Below are positions 17,765 to 26,860 of a DNA stretch of 64,000 nt, piece by piece (positions within the stretch are counted from its first letter, which is position 1; every line of letters starts with the position of its first letter). The stretch is from Thalassospira alkalitolerans (GTDB taxonomy: Bacteria > Pseudomonadota > Alphaproteobacteria > Rhodospirillales > Thalassospiraceae): NCBI RefSeq assembly GCF_002115745.1, contig NZ_JFKB01000003.1, forward strand, positions 186,001-250,000, given 5' to 3'. Both the position numbers and the translations under genes were made by a program. The notes beneath the pieces are model-generated. The model ran no database searches. It was not told the DNA's origin and saw only the letters and a program-made list of their open reading frames with translations.

Positions 17765-18925
17765 TCAGGCGCGCACGTCAAACAGGACTTCGCCAACCGT
17801 GCCGATGTTGCCGTTATCGCGTTCAAAACGGGCGCTGGCGACCTGAACGCCGCCGACAAGTTTCTGATCAAGCGGAGTGATGAAGGTCAGATCAATGGCG
17901 GTTATACCGGCGTCTTCAAGCGAACCGGTCGAGCCATCGGCACGCAACAGCAGCAGGGATGAAAACACATCGTCCTGATTGTCGATCCGGCCATCGTTGT
18001 TGGCATCATATTTGGCCAGTTCGGCAAAGCCGTCTTTGGCACCGTTTTGATCGCCAAACAGTTCGGTTCCGTCATTGATGGTGCCATCGCCATTGCGATC
18101 AAGCGCCAGCAGCGCATCATTGCCGGTGATCCAGGCGGTTTTATCGTCTGTGCCATCGCCATTGATGTCAAACACCTTGCCGTTTTCAAGGCTGGTGATG
18201 TCAATGCCGTTGCCATCAAGGTCAAGAATCAGCGGGTCTTGCTGGGTGATGTTGATGATTTCGACGCGGATTTGTTCGATGCGGGCGTTAAATTCGCTGA
18301 TCGAAATTTTACCGTTGCCACTGGCGGATGCAAATCGGGCTTCGATCTGTGTCATATCGATCTGGATGGTTTGTGACACCATCGAAAAGGCGGTGTTGCT
18401 GCCGCGTTGGGCCAAGCCGTTGGCCAGTGAAAGGCCGAAATCGCGGGCCAAGGCGGCGGGGCTTCCGCTAACACCGGCACCTGCTGTCATATCGCCGCTT
18501 AGCCCGGACGTCAGCGCATCGGCCATTTCGCGGGCCTCGGCGGGCGGAATGCCCAGCATGGCCAACACGATAAAGGCGTCGCGGTTCATTTTGGTTGCAG
18601 CATCATCAAGGGTCGCGCCGGTTGCCCCGATTAAGGTATCAAGCGGTGATGCTGATGCCGTCGCCGTGGGCAGGGTGGCGTCGCGAAGCGCCTCGTCAAT
18701 GCGCAGATTGATTTTCAGGCTTTCATCGATCTGATCGATGATCCGCCGACCGCCGCGAATATCGGCCTGATCGGGTGTGGTGCGATCCTGATTTGTGCCA
18801 GATTGGCGGGCATCGGATTGATTATCAGACAGGTTGAGGCGCCGGGACGTCGCCAGCAAATCGGCGGCCCGTCCCTGAGATGTCTGGCCAGGGGTCGTAT
18901 TGTTTAACGATGGGTGTCCAAACAT
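17765..18925 (-). CDS. Unknown protein with EF-hand-like calcium-binding loops
   Basis: A 386-residue protein with no signal peptide. Residues 1-60 are polar and probably disordered; 60-240 are helical with unknown fold. From about 245 there is a module known from large secreted and RTX-type proteins: DPLILDLDGNGID, then DxDxDG-type loops VFDINGDGTDD, ALDRNGDGTINDG and KYDANNDGRIDN. The last 50 residues form beta-like strands. Calcium binding is a strong family inference; cellular location is unknown, and type I secretion is possible because no Sec signal exists. A strong AAGGAGG lies 6 bases before the start. The next gene upstream (18996-20114, 70-base gap) has a similar architecture without the loops. 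Confidence 0.8.
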   Translation of the reverse strand: MFGHPSLNNTTPGQTSQGRAADLLATSRRLNLSDNQSDARQSGTNQDRTTPDQADIRGGRRIIDQIDESLKINLRIDEALRDATLPTATASASPLDTLIGATGATLDDAATKMNRDAFIVLAMLGIPPAEAREMADALTSGLSGDMTAGAGVSGSPAALARDFGLSLANGLAQRGSNTAFSMVSQTIQIDMTQIEARFASASGNGKISISEFNARIEQIRVEIINITQQDPLILDLDGNGIDITSLENGKVFDINGDGTDDKTAWITGNDALLALDRNGDGTINDGTELFGDQNGAKDGFAELAKYDANNDGRIDNQDDVFSSLLLLRADGSTGSLEDAGITAIDLTFITPLDQKLVGGVQVASARFERDNGNIGTVGEVLFDVRA

Positions 18926-18995
18926 TCAGCGCCTCCTTCCTGAAGGGCTGTGCGATGAGGTCAGGCAAGCCCGACATCATCGCGTGCTGTTTTGA

Positions 18996-20114
18996 TTAGG
19001 CCAGAACGTCCTGTTCCTGGCTTGGGTCAATCACTGAAACGGTTTCGCCGTTCGGCATCCGGAATGCGGCACCGTTTTCATCCTGTCCGAAACGGCCCAT
19101 CGGCATCAACATGTCGACAGAGAGTTTCTTAAGCGATGTGCCACTGCCGTCTTCGGCCATGGTGTCGGTCACGCTGCGCACGATCAGGGTTGCCTGTTCC
19201 ATGATCTGGGCATTGAGTTTGGCCATGCGGTTTGCAAGGACGTCCTGCATGTTGGTGCTATCGGTACCGCCATCGGCAGAAGCATCACCATCAGTATCGC
19301 CTGAATTCGCACCCTGTGCGCTGCCGGTGGTATCCAGCAGAAGTTCACGAATGAAATCGGCGACTCCGCTGTCATTCATATCAAACAGAAGACCACCGGA
19401 ACCGGCACTGGCCGGATTGCCCAGCGCATTAACCAGATTACCACCGCCAAGACCGTCCATCATGGTGCCAACGGCGCCCATCGCGGCCCCCATGCTGTTA
19501 CCAACAGCCGCGACTTCGGTTCGGACGACTTCGATCTTGGATGCCTGATAATTGAACGAGAATTCGCCGGTGTCGCTGTTGATACTGATATCAAGCGATT
19601 GGGCGGCCATCATCGCAGACTCGGAAACCCCGACCCCCGACGCATTCGTTCCGGAATAGGCGATTTCCGTGCGGGAATGTGATGCGATTGCCTGTTGGAA
19701 GGAAAAGTCGATCTGGCCATCATCGGCGGCCATTTCGCGGATGCCATCAAACATCGCATTGGTCGCGGAAAGGGCCTGTTCGTCGTCCATGCCAGTCATT
19801 TTGAACATGTCGACCATGCTGTCCTTGATCAATTCAAGGGCGGCATCAAGGGCCTTTTTAAATAATTCATCCGTGGTCATCGGTTCCGATGACAGGGAAT
19901 TTGAACCGGTTGTTTGCGGCAGGTTTTTATCGGCATTGCGTGCGGCAACCGCGTCATCAGACAGTGCAACCGGATCAACAATCCGGTGCAGATTACGGTT
20001 GGTTTGCGCCGCATTACTGCCCGTCTGATCACCAGACGTGGCAATTGGCTGGCGCGCATCGGTCAGCGAAGATTGTCCCTGCCGAAAGGGATTAAGTGTG
20101 GAGAAATCCACCAT
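18996..20114 (-). CDS. Unknown protein, Met/Ala/Asp-rich, paired with calcium-loop protein
   Basis: A 372-residue protein of unknown family. The N-terminal ~75 residues are polar and likely disordered, as in its neighbour. A helical region (about 78-150, ELFKKALDAALELIKDSMVD) precedes a beta-like stretch with SLDISINSDTGEFSFNYQ, a Gly/Met-rich central segment (about 215-260), a Gly/Asp-rich segment with DTDGDASADGGTD (about 285-300) and a folded C-terminus. There is no signal peptide or membrane span. AGGAGG lies 5 bases before the start. It is likely cotranscribed with the downstream calcium-loop gene (70-base gap). The overall plan suggests the two are distant relatives or partners, but identity is low. 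Confidence 0.75.
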   Translation of the reverse strand: MVDFSTLNPFRQGQSSLTDARQPIATSGDQTGSNAAQTNRNLHRIVDPVALSDDAVAARNADKNLPQTTGSNSLSSEPMTTDELFKKALDAALELIKDSMVDMFKMTGMDDEQALSATNAMFDGIREMAADDGQIDFSFQQAIASHSRTEIAYSGTNASGVGVSESAMMAAQSLDISINSDTGEFSFNYQASKIEVVRTEVAAVGNSMGAAMGAVGTMMDGLGGGNLVNALGNPASAGSGGLLFDMNDSGVADFIRELLLDTTGSAQGANSGDTDGDASADGGTDSTNMQDVLANRMAKLNAQIMEQATLIVRSVTDTMAEDGSGTSLKKLSVDMLMPMGRFGQDENGAAFRMPNGETVSVIDPSQEQDVLA

Positions 20115-20345
20115 TTCCTCCTCCTGAGGCTTTTCCCGCGCGGGTTTTAAACAGTCCCGCAGGTCGCGAAAAAGATGAGCTACTTGCTCTTAAATTCAAA
20201 GTTGAGCAGCAACCATACGTGTTTTTTACGCGTTTCTCAAGCGCAATGGTGGTGATTGCGGGGATGTTTTATGTGGGGTTGGCGGCAAATTAACGTGCTG
20301 GCAGGGGCAGATGGGGAGGCAAACCGCCGCAAGTATTTGGTGGCA

Positions 20346-21773
20346 TTACCAAACCCAGAACAACAGCAGCCAGGGCATTATACATACCGCAACCGCAATC
20401 ACGCCCCCGAGTATCGCAAAACTGCGATGCGAGCCTGAGTTATATTGGCCGCAAATTTTCCAGATCAGATGAATGCTCCAGCTTGTGGCAAGGGCAAGTG
20501 CGGCCATGCGGGCGTCACTGACCCATCCAAGTGCCATGCCATCGGCGCGCAAAATAGTGACGGTCTGCGCACTCAGGCCCAGAATAATGCCACATCCGGC
20601 AATCGGCAGCAGACCGTGAACCAGATGATGAAAACGCCGCCATTTCCATGACGGGGATAGCAGGCGGGCCGCAAAAGCCAGTGGAAGCCCGGTTGCCAGT
20701 GTCATGACAAGGGCAGTAACCGCGATATAACCCAGCAGGATTGCACCATCGAGCAGGGTAAGAACATCGTTGAGTTCGGGATAGTTGGTCAGGCCCCACC
20801 AAGGCAGGCCATGTTCCAGCGGCCAGAAAACATCGTGTTGGACCAGAATGCGGGCCATCCATTGTTTGGCCATGACAAACCATGGCGAGGACGACCAGAG
20901 AAAGGCCCCCGATGCAACACCAATCATGCCACAGAGGATCAGCCAGCTATCCCATCGGGTTGCGGTATTGGCACTGGTTTCAATGACTTCGGAACCAAGG
21001 TCGCGCGGGCGCAATTCGATGGCATTGCGAAACCCGGCACATCGGCCGCACATATGGCAGGGTGAGGTACTTTGCATGGTGCGCAGTGGCACCATCGGGG
21101 CGCAGATTACGGTGTCAGCCCGGCCCTGATGGGGAAGGCAGTTATCCCAGTTTTGCCGGTCTACGTCGTAATGCATCGGTGCCAGTTTGGCCAGCAGGCC
21201 AAACACCCCGTTGACCGGGCATAGATAGCGACACCATACCCGGTGGTTCCGGCCATAAAGATAGCCGGTCAATATCGCCGCCGCCGTTGATCCGCCAAGG
21301 ATCAGAACCGCAGGCAGCGGATATTGATAGACACTGATCATTTGACCGTAAACGGTGGTGATGACAAAGGCGGCAAATGGCCAGCCCGGCCAGCGTATCC
21401 AGCGCGGGATGGCCCGGCCGCGCCCATGGCGGCTTGCCATTTCGCTAAGTGCGCCTTCGGGGCACATGACCCCGCACCAAAGCCGTCCGAAAAGCAGCAT
21501 CGATACAAGCACACCGGGCCACCAGATGCCCCAAAAGACAAATTGCGAAAACAAGGTGATGTTGTCCCAGATATGGGCGGTGCTGTCGGGCAGCGGGACC
21601 AGTGTTGGTGTAACGAGTAACGTGACATAGACCGCGATAATGCCCCATTGCAGCCTGCGAATGAACCGTTGGTGACGTCGAAGCCAGTCCCCCGCCAAGG
21701 CAAGGAAAAATGCGCCGCGATGTTTTAAAGGCGGTGCTTGTCGTCCGGTAATCGAGGCCGAGGCATGGGGCAT
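20346..21773 (-). CDS. ftrD: Polyferredoxin-type membrane protein of the FTR1 iron system (FtrD-like)
   Basis: A 475-residue membrane protein of the NapH/CcoG-like 4Fe-4S class. It has six or more membrane segments and ferredoxin-like Cys clusters: FGRLWCGVMCPEGALSE, RVWCRYLCPVNGVFG and SPCHMCGRCAG. In ftrABCD systems FtrD is thought to accept or deliver electrons during ferrous iron oxidation and uptake. The ATG at 21773 overlaps the ftrC stop by one base (TAATG), so translation is coupled; an in-frame start at 21842 would lie inside ftrC. Last gene of the operon. Confidence 0.88.
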   Translation of the reverse strand: MPHASASITGRQAPPLKHRGAFFLALAGDWLRRHQRFIRRLQWGIIAVYVTLLVTPTLVPLPDSTAHIWDNITLFSQFVFWGIWWPGVLVSMLLFGRLWCGVMCPEGALSEMASRHGRGRAIPRWIRWPGWPFAAFVITTVYGQMISVYQYPLPAVLILGGSTAAAILTGYLYGRNHRVWCRYLCPVNGVFGLLAKLAPMHYDVDRQNWDNCLPHQGRADTVICAPMVPLRTMQSTSPCHMCGRCAGFRNAIELRPRDLGSEVIETSANTATRWDSWLILCGMIGVASGAFLWSSSPWFVMAKQWMARILVQHDVFWPLEHGLPWWGLTNYPELNDVLTLLDGAILLGYIAVTALVMTLATGLPLAFAARLLSPSWKWRRFHHLVHGLLPIAGCGIILGLSAQTVTILRADGMALGWVSDARMAALALATSWSIHLIWKICGQYNSGSHRSFAILGGVIAVAVCIMPWLLLFWVW

Positions 21774-22606
21774 TATGCTTTTCTTTCCCGGGCGTTCAGG
21801 CGCGTGCCCTGCAGCCAGAAAATAGATGCAATGGCCCCCCAATACACCAGCCAGGTTGCCAGCGTGACGTTATCGGGCATGGATCGATAGCCGGTCATGC
21901 CCGCGATCACCGCGCCAAAGCGTGTGGTGTCATCAAGAAGGGCGGCACTGTCCCACAGCGGATCAGTATAGGGCAGAATGCCAAACGAGACGAGATAACC
22001 GGCAGCTGAAACCATAAGGGCGCAGGCCAGAAACAGCAGCATCGTTTCGGTCAGACGGAAGAAAACCTTCCACGACAGGAACCGCCCGCCAAGCTGCAGC
22101 AAGGCGTAGCTTGCGGTGGCGGCAAGGATGGCAAGAATCACGCCGCCCGCAACCGTATTGCTGTTTCCCCGGGTGGCGGCAAAGACCCCCTGAAGGAATA
22201 AAACCGTTTCAGTGCCTTCGCGCATCACCGCAATCAGGGCGAGGCCGAAAATGCCCCAAAGCCGGCCGCTGCGCAGTTGATCTGAAAGGTCATTTTCAAG
22301 TTGGTTTTTCAGGGTTTTGCCATGCTGGCGCATCCAGAAAACCATTTGAACAATCAGAATCCCGGCGATGAGGATCAGCGCCATCTGGAAATAATCCTGG
22401 CCTTCGGGCGGCAGCAGGTTGGATATGGATTGAAGGACGAAGGACAGGATCAGGGCCGCACCGATCCCTGCGCAAACACCGGCCCAGAGGAACCGCAAGG
22501 CGCGGGGGTTCTGGCTGCTGTGTCGCAGCCATGTATGCAGGATGCCGATGACCAGAAGGGCTTCGATGCTTTCGCGCCAGACGATAAAAAAAGTTTGTGC
22601 AAACAT
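21773..22606 (-). CDS. ftrC: FTR1-family high-affinity iron permease
   Basis: A 277-residue inner-membrane permease with seven predicted membrane segments. Both RExxE iron-binding motifs are present: RESIE (11-15) in the first segment and REGTE (129-133) in the fourth. These motifs are needed for iron transport in FTR1 proteins. It sits between a cupredoxin-like gene (9-base gap) and the FtrD-type gene (one-base overlap), an arrangement specific to P19/ftrABCD iron systems rather than efeUOB. Regulation by iron is expected; see the site upstream of ftrA. Confidence 0.95.
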   Translation of the reverse strand: MFAQTFFIVWRESIEALLVIGILHTWLRHSSQNPRALRFLWAGVCAGIGAALILSFVLQSISNLLPPEGQDYFQMALILIAGILIVQMVFWMRQHGKTLKNQLENDLSDQLRSGRLWGIFGLALIAVMREGTETVLFLQGVFAATRGNSNTVAGGVILAILAATASYALLQLGGRFLSWKVFFRLTETMLLFLACALMVSAAGYLVSFGILPYTDPLWDSAALLDDTTRFGAVIAGMTGYRSMPDNVTLATWLVYWGAIASIFWLQGTRLNARERKA

Positions 22607-22615
22607 TGGTGGCCC

Positions 22616-22957
22616 CTAGCGCGCAACGATGACGCCCTGTGCTGTTTCAATATGAAATTCGTCAAAGAAGGGATATTCCCCGGGGGATGCCCGCCGGATG
22701 ACCACAAAGGATTCCACGCCGGGTGCAAGGACCTTTTCCTTGCGCAGGCGGAGGCTTTCGAATTCGGCGGGGGTTTCGCCCGTATTGCGCAGGATAATCT
22801 TGACCTGCGTGCGGGCGGGAATTTCCAGCCGTTCGGGTGACAGAACGCCATCTTTCATTTCAATGACAAAAGTTGTGATTTCTTCTGCATCGGCAAAAGG
22901 CATCGCAAGCACTGTCAAAGAGATTGCAAACGCGATCGCAAAAAACGGACGTTTCAT
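22616..22957 (-). CDS. ftrB: Periplasmic cupredoxin-like protein of the iron system (FtrB-like)
   Basis: About 113 residues with a signal peptide (cleavage after ADA, about residue 24). The mature part is a small cupredoxin-like beta-sandwich (SPERLEIPARTQVKIILRN, then SPGEYPFFDEFHIE). In ftrABCD systems FtrB is proposed to help oxidise ferrous iron before transport. The usual cupredoxin Cys ligand is not seen, so the metal site is non-standard. The ATG at 22957 is preferred because AAGG is 8 bases upstream; the ATG at 22963 is only two codons earlier. Confidence 0.82.
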   Translation of the reverse strand: MKRPFFAIAFAISLTVLAMPFADAEEITTFVIEMKDGVLSPERLEIPARTQVKIILRNTGETPAEFESLRLRKEKVLAPGVESFVVIRRASPGEYPFFDEFHIETAQGVIVAR

Positions 22958-23031
22958 CGTCATGGCCTTGTTACGGGATGAGGGTGATGGCGGGCATCCC
23001 GGGGAAGATCAAAATTTCAGGTTTGTCGTGG

Positions 23032-23568
23032 TTAATAGGCGCCTTTTTTGCCGGTCCCGGCATAGGTGAATGTGTATTGCGTGGTGAAAGGGGCGAACCA
23101 CGGATTTACGCCGGTTTCCTTGTCGGTGTGACGGCCGAAATGTGCACTGGGTGGGGAAACGGTGAATGTCAGGGTGTATTCACCCATGCCCAGCAATTTG
23201 ACATTGTCGCCGTAATGCGGGCCGTCACTGGCAACCATCGGCATCAGGGTGCCGGAAATTTTTTCACCGCTGTTGATTTTGGTCAGTTCGAATGAGACGT
23301 CGAGATAGGGAACCCATTCGCCTTCGCCAAAGCCATTGGGATTATCGGCAAGCGCATGGATGTCGGCTTCGAGATGGATGTCGGTTTTATCGGCAGGTTG
23401 CATCATGCCCGGTGGATCCATTTTGATCGGCTGCAGATAAACCGCCGCGACTTCCATGTTGCCATCAAGCTGCGGTTCGCCAATCGGATATTCGAGCGCC
23501 CAGGCACCGCTTGAAACAAGGGTGCCAATACCGACAGCAAGCGATAGAGCAAGTTTTCTGTGTTTCAT
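23032..23568 (-). CDS. ftrA: P19-type periplasmic iron/copper-binding protein (FtrA-like)
   Basis: A 178-residue periplasmic protein of the P19/FtrA family, first gene of the iron operon. Signal peptide 1-24 with cleavage after AWA. The family's metal-site motifs are present: an early Glu (GEP), a Met-containing GNMEVAAVYLQP strand, a DIHLEADIHA pair of His and a late DGPHYGDN. In Campylobacter P19 the homologous residues bind copper and ferric iron at a dimer interface. It delivers iron to the FTR1 permease. A Fur-like site lies about 20-40 bases upstream. Confidence 0.92.
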   Translation of the reverse strand: MKHRKLALSLAVGIGTLVSSGAWALEYPIGEPQLDGNMEVAAVYLQPIKMDPPGMMQPADKTDIHLEADIHALADNPNGFGEGEWVPYLDVSFELTKINSGEKISGTLMPMVASDGPHYGDNVKLLGMGEYTLTFTVSPPSAHFGRHTDKETGVNPWFAPFTTQYTFTYAGTGKKGAY

Positions 23569-23588
23569 GCGGAATGCTTTCTTTGTGG

Positions 23589-23607
23589 TTGATAATGAAT
23601 TGCAAAC
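23589..23607. promoter_or_regulatory. Possible Fur-type iron box upstream of ftrA
   Basis: The stretch contains TTGATAATGAATTGCAA, whose GATAATGA half matches the classical Fur half-site well while the other half matches poorly. It lies 21-39 bases before the ftrA start, a repressor position. The call rests on motif resemblance plus gene function; alphaproteobacteria may instead use Irr or RirA. Confidence 0.35.
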
Positions 23608-23922
23608 TCAGCGCACGTTATGTTTGCGGCATTGCGGGTTCCTTGATCTCGGTCAAATGGCCTGCATAACCGGGGGGATCCGCCGATTTTGATGCCGAAT
23701 AGCGGCCGATGTCCTTTATGACAGGGGCGGGTGATCAGACTCGTGATCTGATTAGGGGGGATATCCCGATATCGGTGCCAAATTCATCCATCAGATGCGT
23801 GAAACATGAGCGATATTGGTTCGTTCCGTTGACAGATGGCAGACAGGGTTCTATCTGTGATCGGGCCTCGGTATATAGCCGTTGCCTCATGTCTGTTTTT
23901 CCATTTGTTCAGGAACGTATTA

Positions 23923-26634
23923 ATGCTCGGCGCCATTGCCCGGAAAATTTTCGGTTCAGCTAACGATCGTGAAGTCAAAGCCCTGCAGGCCACGGTCGAG
24001 CAAGTTAATGCCCTGGAACCCGAGATCGAGAAGCTCTCTGATGACGAACTGCGCGCCCGGACCGGTTGGCTGCGCGAACGTCTTTCCAAGGGTGAAACCC
24101 TTCAGGACATAATCCCAGACGCCTTTGCCACCGTCCGCGAGGCTTCGCGGCGGGTTCGCGGTGAACGTCATTACGATGTTCAGATTTTGGGTGGTCTGGT
24201 TTTGACATCGGGCAAAATCGCCGAGATGAAAACCGGTGAAGGTAAAACGCTTGTTTCGACCTTGCCGGTTTATCTGAATGCGATTGAGGGCAAGGGCGTT
24301 CACGTCGTTACCGTCAACGATTATCTGGCACGTCGTGATGCGGAATGGATGGGGCAGGTTTACGGCTTCCTTGGCCTTTCGGTCGGTGTGATCATGCATG
24401 GCATGACCGATGATCAACGTCGGGCGGCTTATGCGTGTGACGTGACCTATGCGACCAATAACGAGCTGGGCTTTGATTATTTGCGCGATAACATGAAATT
24501 CCGTCTGGAAGACATGGTGCAGCGCCCGTTCAACTTTGCCATCGTCGATGAAGTTGACAGCATCCTGATCGATGAAGCGCGGACCCCGTTGATTATTTCC
24601 GGCCCGGCTGAAGACAGTTCGGAACTGTATCGCGCGATTGACGTGCTGATCCCGAAACTGGGCGATGACGATTACGAAAAAGATGAAAAGGCGCGTGCCG
24701 TCACCCTGACCGAAGACGGCACGGAAAATGCCGAACGTCTTTTGGGTGAAATGGGCATTTTGACCGAAGGCACGCTTTATGACGTGGCCAATGTGCATTT
24801 GGTGCATCACGTTAATCAGGCGCTGCGCGCCCATAAGCTTTTCCAGCGCGACACCGATTACATCGTCAAGGATGACAAGGTTGTTATCATTGATGAGTTC
24901 ACCGGGCGCATGATGGAAGGCCGCCGCTATTCCGATGGCCTGCATCAGGCATTGGAAGCCAAGGAAAAGGTCAAGATTCAAAACGAAAATCAGACCCTGG
25001 CATCGATTACGTTCCAGAACTTTTTCCGCCTGTATCCGACGCTTGCGGGTATGACCGGTACGGCGATGACCGAGGCCGAGGAATTCGAGGAAATCTATAA
25101 GCTTCAGGTTATTGAAATCCCGACCCATCGCCCGATTGCCCGTAAAGATGCCGATGATGAAATTTATCGGACCGCACGGGAAAAATGGGTGGCGATTGCC
25201 GAATTGCTCGATGATTGCCACAAGCGCGGACAACCGGCATTGGTCGGGACGGTGTCGATCGAGAAGTCCGAAATTCTTTCGGACCTTTTGAAAGAGCGCA
25301 AAGTCCCGCATGAAGTTTTGAACGCCAAGCAGCATGAACGCGAAGCGTTTATTGTGGCGCAGGCCGGTGCCCCGGGGGCGATCACGATTGCGACCAATAT
25401 GGCCGGTCGTGGTACGGATATTAAATTGGGCGGCAACGTTGAAATGCGCGCCGATCTTGAACTGACCAATATCGAAGACGAAGCCAAACGCGCCGAAGGG
25501 ATCGAGCGGATCAAGGCCGAGGTTAAAGCCGATCAGCAGAAAGTTCTGGATGCAGGCGGGTTGTTCGTGATCGGGACGGAACGTCATGAATCACGGCGTG
25601 TTGATAACCAGTTGCGTGGTCGTTCAGGCCGTCAGGGTGATCCGGGGGGATCGAAATTCTTCCTGTCGCTTGAAGATGATTTGATGCGTATTTTCGGGTC
25701 CGAGCGCATGGACGGGATGTTGCAGAAGCTTGGCCTGAAAGAAGGCGAGGCGATCTATCACCCGTGGATCAACAAGGCACTTGAAAAGGCACAGCAGAAG
25801 GTCGAAGCGCGTAACTTTGACATTCGTAAGAACGTGCTGAAATTTGATGATGTCATGAATGACCAGCGTAAGGTGATTTATGAACAGCGTCGCGACTTGA
25901 TGCAGGCCAAGCATGTTGCCGAAGACGTGGCCGACATGCGGGCCGAAGTTGTTGAAAATCTGGTGATCAAATACTGCCCGGAAAAAGTTTATCCCGAGCA
26001 GTGGGAAGCCGCCAGCCTGCATGAAGAATGCACGCGTTTGTTTGGTCTTGACCTTCCGGTGACCGATTGGGTCAAGGAAGAAGGCATTGATGTCGAAGTC
26101 ATGCGCGAGCGTATCGAGAAGGCAGTTGAAAGTAAGATGGCGGCCAAGGTTGCCAATTACGGTGCCGATATCATGCGTCAGGTTGAAAAAAGCCTGTTGC
26201 TGCAATTGCTGGATCAGAATTGGAAAGAGCATTTGCTGGCGCTTGATCATCTGCGTCAGGGGATTGGTTTGCGGGCCTATGGCCAGCGTGATCCGTTGAA
26301 CGAGTTCAAGCGCGAGGCGTTTAACCTGTTTGAAGAGATGCTGGTGACACTGCGTGAACGTGTGACCCAGATGTTGTCACATGTTGAATTGCAATCGGCC
26401 CCGCGCCCGGAAGACCTTGAACCGCGCCGATCCCAGCAGGAAATGCATGAAAATCACCCGGAACCCGAAGCCATGGGCGGTGGTTCAGGCGATAGTGCAA
26501 CGGTTCAGTCGCGTGCGGCATCGGGGAATGTTGATCCCAATAATCCGGCGACCTGGGGGCGTGTTGCACGCAATGCAGCCTGCCCATGTGGATCAGGCAA
26601 GAAATACAAACATTGCCATGGTCAACTGAGCTAG
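23923..26634 (+). CDS. secA: Preprotein translocase ATPase SecA
   Basis: The motor of Sec protein export, coupling ATP hydrolysis to translocation through SecYEG at the inner membrane. It has 903 residues, full length for the family. Walker [10 protein letters not shown] is near 101-109, the DEAD-box region [16 protein letters not shown] near 205, [14 protein letters not shown] near 490, and [12 protein letters not shown] near 565. A C-terminal zinc-binding tail ([14 protein letters not shown]) binds SecB and phospholipid. The ATG at 23923 is chosen because AGGAA precedes it and family N-termini begin there ([12 protein letters not shown]); an upstream frame to 23836 is not supported. A strong terminator follows. 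Confidence 0.98.
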   Translation: MLGAIARKIFGSANDREVKALQATVEQVNALEPEIEKLSDDELRARTGWLRERLSKGETLQDIIPDAFATVREASRRVRGERHYDVQILGGLVLTSGKIAEMKTGEGKTLVSTLPVYLNAIEGKGVHVVTVNDYLARRDAEWMGQVYGFLGLSVGVIMHGMTDDQRRAAYACDVTYATNNELGFDYLRDNMKFRLEDMVQRPFNFAIVDEVDSILIDEARTPLIISGPAEDSSELYRAIDVLIPKLGDDDYEKDEKARAVTLTEDGTENAERLLGEMGILTEGTLYDVANVHLVHHVNQALRAHKLFQRDTDYIVKDDKVVIIDEFTGRMMEGRRYSDGLHQALEAKEKVKIQNENQTLASITFQNFFRLYPTLAGMTGTAMTEAEEFEEIYKLQVIEIPTHRPIARKDADDEIYRTAREKWVAIAELLDDCHKRGQPALVGTVSIEKSEILSDLLKERKVPHEVLNAKQHEREAFIVAQAGAPGAITIATNMAGRGTDIKLGGNVEMRADLELTNIEDEAKRAEGIERIKAEVKADQQKVLDAGGLFVIGTERHESRRVDNQLRGRSGRQGDPGGSKFFLSLEDDLMRIFGSERMDGMLQKLGLKEGEAIYHPWINKALEKAQQKVEARNFDIRKNVLKFDDVMNDQRKVIYEQRRDLMQAKHVAEDVADMRAEVVENLVIKYCPEKVYPEQWEAASLHEECTRLFGLDLPVTDWVKEEGIDVEVMRERIEKAVESKMAAKVANYGADIMRQVEKSLLLQLLDQNWKEHLLALDHLRQGIGLRAYGQRDPLNEFKREAFNLFEEMLVTLRERVTQMLSHVELQSAPRPEDLEPRRSQQEMHENHPEPEAMGGGSGDSATVQSRAASGNVDPNNPATWGRVARNAACPCGSGKKYKHCHGQLS

Positions 26635-26686
26635 GTCTTGAGCTTTGGGCTTGGACTTGATCCCAAGGCAGAAACCATAATTTAAC

Positions 26687-26717
26687 AAAAGGCCCGGATT
26701 GTTGATCCGGGCCTTTT
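26687..26717 (+). terminator. Rho-independent terminator after secA
   Basis: Arms AAAAGGCCCGGAT (26687-26699) and ATCCGGGCCTTTT (26705-26717) with a 5-base loop, followed by GTTTGT. It ends the secA transcript about 55 bases after the stop. Confidence 0.9.
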
Positions 26718-26860
26718 GTTTGTCGGAATGTTTGGTCGGTTGGGCCGAATTCTGACCAATCAATTGGCAAGGCAGTTTATGATAGCTGCCATAAAATTGC
26801 AGAGGGTCGGGTTTTCGGTTGGGGACGCGGCCAAAGAGTGCGTGATGCGGGGAGTAGGGT

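Noticed and set aside
23956..25587. 543-codon minus-strand open frame opposite secA
   Set aside because: It lies wholly inside the reverse complement of secA, has no ribosome site and its product is His/Phe/Asn-rich with no family features; it is a shadow of codon bias.
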